From Phycisphaerae bacterium (GTDB lineage Bacteria; Planctomycetota; Phycisphaerae; Phycisphaerales; SM1A02), in contig VGXK01000093.1 in NCBI GenBank assembly GCA_016873355.1, positions 1 through 7,526 of the forward strand: DNA of 7,526 bases, read 5' to 3'. A program made the position numbers and the translations under genes. Within the stretch, counting starts at the first letter, position 1; each line of letters begins with the position of its first letter. The notes beneath the pieces are model-generated. The model was not told the origin of the DNA, searched no databases, and worked only from the letters and a program-made list of their open reading frames with translations. Below, one piece after another: positions 6,066-7,526 of the stretch.

Positions 6066-6584
6066 ATGTCCGCGGCACCACGGCGCATCGTGCTCTTTCC
6101 GGCGGCGGTGCTTCGGCGCCGCGCCGCCGAGGTGACGCGCTTCGACGACTCCCTTCGAGGCCTCGTCGACGAGATGGTCCGCGTGATGCGCGAGCAGGAG
6201 GGCGCGGGACTGGCGGCGCCGCAGGTGGGCGAAAGCCTGCGGGTCTTCGTGACGGAAGCGCGGCCCGAGGAGGGGGAAGCGCTCGGAGTCCACGTGAATC
6301 CGGTGATCGAGATCTCCGGCGACGAGACCGATCTCATGAACGAAGGGTGTCTGAGCCTTCCCGAGATCCGCGGGGACATCCGCCGTCCGGCCGCGGTCAC
6401 GATCACCTCGAGCGATCTCGAGGGTCGGCGGCACGCTCGCACGAGCGACGGCATGATCGCCCGGATCTGGCAGCACGAGTTCGATCATCTCGAGGGCGTG
6501 CTCATCGTCGATCGCATGGCGCCGGTCGATCGCATGCGGGCGCGGAAGTCGCTGCGGGCGCTCGAGCGCAGCGCGGGGGCGTGA
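6066..6584 (+). CDS. def: Peptide deformylase
   Basis: Removes the N-formyl group from the initiator methionine of nascent proteins at the ribosome. The 172-residue protein has all three family motifs: GAGLAAPQ (46-53), EGCLSLP (93-99; C95 is a metal ligand) and QHEFDHLEG (136-144; H137 and H141 are metal ligands, E138 the catalytic acid/base). The N-terminal RRIVLFPAAVLRRRAAEV fits the usual first strand of deformylases, which supports ATG 6066 although no SD is present; TAGCAT 9 nt upstream suggests a leaderless or near-leaderless message. Length is normal for the family. Its stop overlaps the fmt start as GTGA, the usual def-fmt pairing. Nothing essential is missing. Confidence 0.96.
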   Translation: MSAAPRRIVLFPAAVLRRRAAEVTRFDDSLRGLVDEMVRVMREQEGAGLAAPQVGESLRVFVTEARPEEGEALGVHVNPVIEISGDETDLMNEGCLSLPEIRGDIRRPAAVTITSSDLEGRRHARTSDGMIARIWQHEFDHLEGVLIVDRMAPVDRMRARKSLRALERSAGA

Positions 6585-7526
6585 GCGTGGGCGAGCCCTC
6601 ACTCGCGAGCGAAGGTGCGGGCGCGGGTTCGAGCGAGCCGTCGCCTCCGCGCGGTCGCGTGGTCTTCTTCGGTTCCGGCGAGTTCGGTCGCCCCGCGCTC
6701 GAGCGCCTCGCGCGACGCGGTCGCGTGGCGCTCGTCGTGTCGCAGCCGCCGAGGCGGGCCGGTCGCGGGCAGGCCATGCAACCGACGCCGATCGCGGCGA
6801 TGGCGCGATCGCTCGGCATTCCGCTGCTCGAGAGCGCGGATGTCGGCGCGGGGCCGGACGCCGCGCGCATTCGCGAGACGCCCGCCGATGCGTTCGTGGT
6901 CATCGCGTTCGGGCAGAAGCTCCCGCAGGGGCTGCTGCGGGATCGCTTCGCGATCAACCTGCACGGCTCGATCCTGCCTCGCTGGCGCGGCGCGGCGCCG
7001 ATCCAGCGCGCGGTGATGGAGGGCGATCGCATCGTCGGCGCGAGCGTGATTGCGCTCGCCGAGCGCATGGACGCCGGCGAGATCTTCGCCATCGCGGAGA
7101 CGCAGCGCGGCGAATCGGAGACGGCGGGGGAGCTGCACGATCGGCTCTCGCTCTTCGGGCCGGACCTGATCGAACGCGTGCTCGACGAACGCTCGCGCGG
7201 CGCGCTCCGGGGCCGGGCGCAGGACGAGGCCGAGGCGACTCGCGCGCGCAAGCTCTCGCGCGACGACGCGTGGGTCGACTTCTCGTGGGCGGCGGAGCGG
7301 GTGGCGGCGCGGATCAACGGGCTCTCGCCCTGGCCCGGCTGCGACGCGACGATCGACGGCGAGCCGATTCGACTGCTGCGGGCGCGGGCGGTGACCGCGG
7401 GCGCGAGCGCCGCCGAGGCGGTCCGTGCGGATGTCGCGGGTGTCGGGGAGGTCGCGGGCGCGGCACGGTCGATCGGGTCCGGTGCATCGATCGGCGCGGC
7501 TCCTGGCGCGTTCGACGACCGATTCC
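6581..7526 (+). CDS. fmt: Methionyl-tRNA formyltransferase (3' end outside window)
   Basis: Transfers the formyl group of 10-formyltetrahydrofolate to initiator Met-tRNA. The 315 codons present contain the N-terminal strand RVVFFGSGEFG (26-36), SQPPRRAGRG (54-63, the usual QPDRPAGRG loop), the catalytic core NLHGSILPRWRGAAPIQRA (126-144; N126 and H128) and RMDAGEI (162-168; D164), completing the Asn-His-Asp set. The C-terminal tRNA-binding domain begins around RKLSRDDAWVDF and NGLSPWPG, then enters a Gly/Ala/Val/Ser-rich stretch and is cut by the window edge. GTG 6581 is preferred because it overlaps the def stop as GTGA; GTG 6587 is nearly as good. This gives about 25 low-complexity residues before the usual start. 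GTG 6659 fits the family length best but gives up the coupling. Family certain, start uncertain. Confidence 0.94.
   Translation, partial: MSVGEPSLASEGAGAGSSEPSPPRGRVVFFGSGEFGRPALERLARRGRVALVVSQPPRRAGRGQAMQPTPIAAMARSLGIPLLESADVGAGPDAARIRETPADAFVVIAFGQKLPQGLLRDRFAINLHGSILPRWRGAAPIQRAVMEGDRIVGASVIALAERMDAGEIFAIAETQRGESETAGELHDRLSLFGPDLIERVLDERSRGALRGRAQDEAEATRARKLSRDDAWVDFSWAAERVAARINGLSPWPGCDATIDGEPIRLLRARAVTAGASAAEAVRADVAGVGEVAGAARSIGSGASIGAAPGAFDDRF

Noticed and set aside
4624..6135. 503-codon open frame on the plus strand opposite the TPR-like gene
   Set aside because: Leu/Arg/Glu-rich shadow without motifs; the minus-strand frame has an SD, a promoter and a coupled downstream gene.
3524..6454. 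976-codon minus-strand frame ending with KdsB, as a possible large fusion protein
   Set aside because: Only the part from 4381 onward is KdsB; the upstream part is the wrong frame of the TPR-like gene and the antisense of def. An SD and GTG mark the real start.
5964..6602. 212-codon minus-strand frame opposite def
   Set aside because: No SD or domain; def carries all three deformylase motifs on the plus strand.
3468..7030. Recurrent GCGATCG / GCGATCGC words resembling the cyanobacterial HIP1 element
   Set aside because: They mostly fall at Ala-Ile-Glu or Asp-Arg codon strings and fit codon preference in GC-rich DNA; I could not test enrichment, and nothing else points to cyanobacteria.
1..7526. 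tRNA, rRNA, CRISPR array, insertion sequence or riboswitch
   Set aside because: No cloverleaf, spaced repeat array, transposase-like frame, terminal inverted repeats or long structured leader was seen; the gaps are short.

Overview
This GC-rich, almost fully coding window reads as a chromosomal housekeeping segment of a Gram-negative bacterium. KdsB (CMP-Kdo synthesis) implies an outer membrane with Kdo-containing lipopolysaccharide. The GC-rich codon use, the divergent CTP synthase, the secreted M1 peptidase fused to HEAT-like repeats and the TPR-like protein upstream of kdsB would fit Planctomycetota (perhaps a Phycisphaerae-like lineage). That placement is inferred from remembered family traits; no marker in the window proves it.

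Layout. (1) 1-870, minus: the 5' part of a CTP synthase gene (pyrG) that runs off the left edge. (2) 937-3621, plus: an exported M1-family zinc aminopeptidase with a C-terminal HEAT-like repeat domain, divergent from pyrG across a 66-bp gap that holds a nearly mirror-symmetric pair of candidate promoters. (3) 4378-5862 then 3524-4381, minus: a two-gene operon of an uncharacterised TPR-like protein and kdsB, joined by a 4-nt GTGA stop/start overlap. The 3' end of kdsB overlaps the 3' end of the peptidase gene by 98 bp, tail to tail. (4) 5863-6065: a 203-bp divergent regulatory gap. (5) 6066-6584 and 6581-7526, plus: def (peptide deformylase) and fmt (methionyl-tRNA formyltransferase), also joined by GTGA; fmt is cut by the right edge.

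Functional links. PyrG makes CTP and KdsB consumes CTP to activate Kdo, so the minus-strand genes share a metabolic theme although the peptidase gene now lies between them. def and fmt form the classic formyl-methionine pair: Fmt formylates initiator Met-tRNA and Def removes the formyl group from nascent proteins. The two SD-preceded genes on the minus strand (TPR-like gene, kdsB) contrast with the three genes pyrG, peptidase and def, which have no Shine-Dalgarno but carry a TANNNT hexamer 5-9 nt before the ATG, the expected layout of leaderless transcripts. No tRNA, rRNA, mobile element, CRISPR array or clear defence or secondary-metabolism system was seen.
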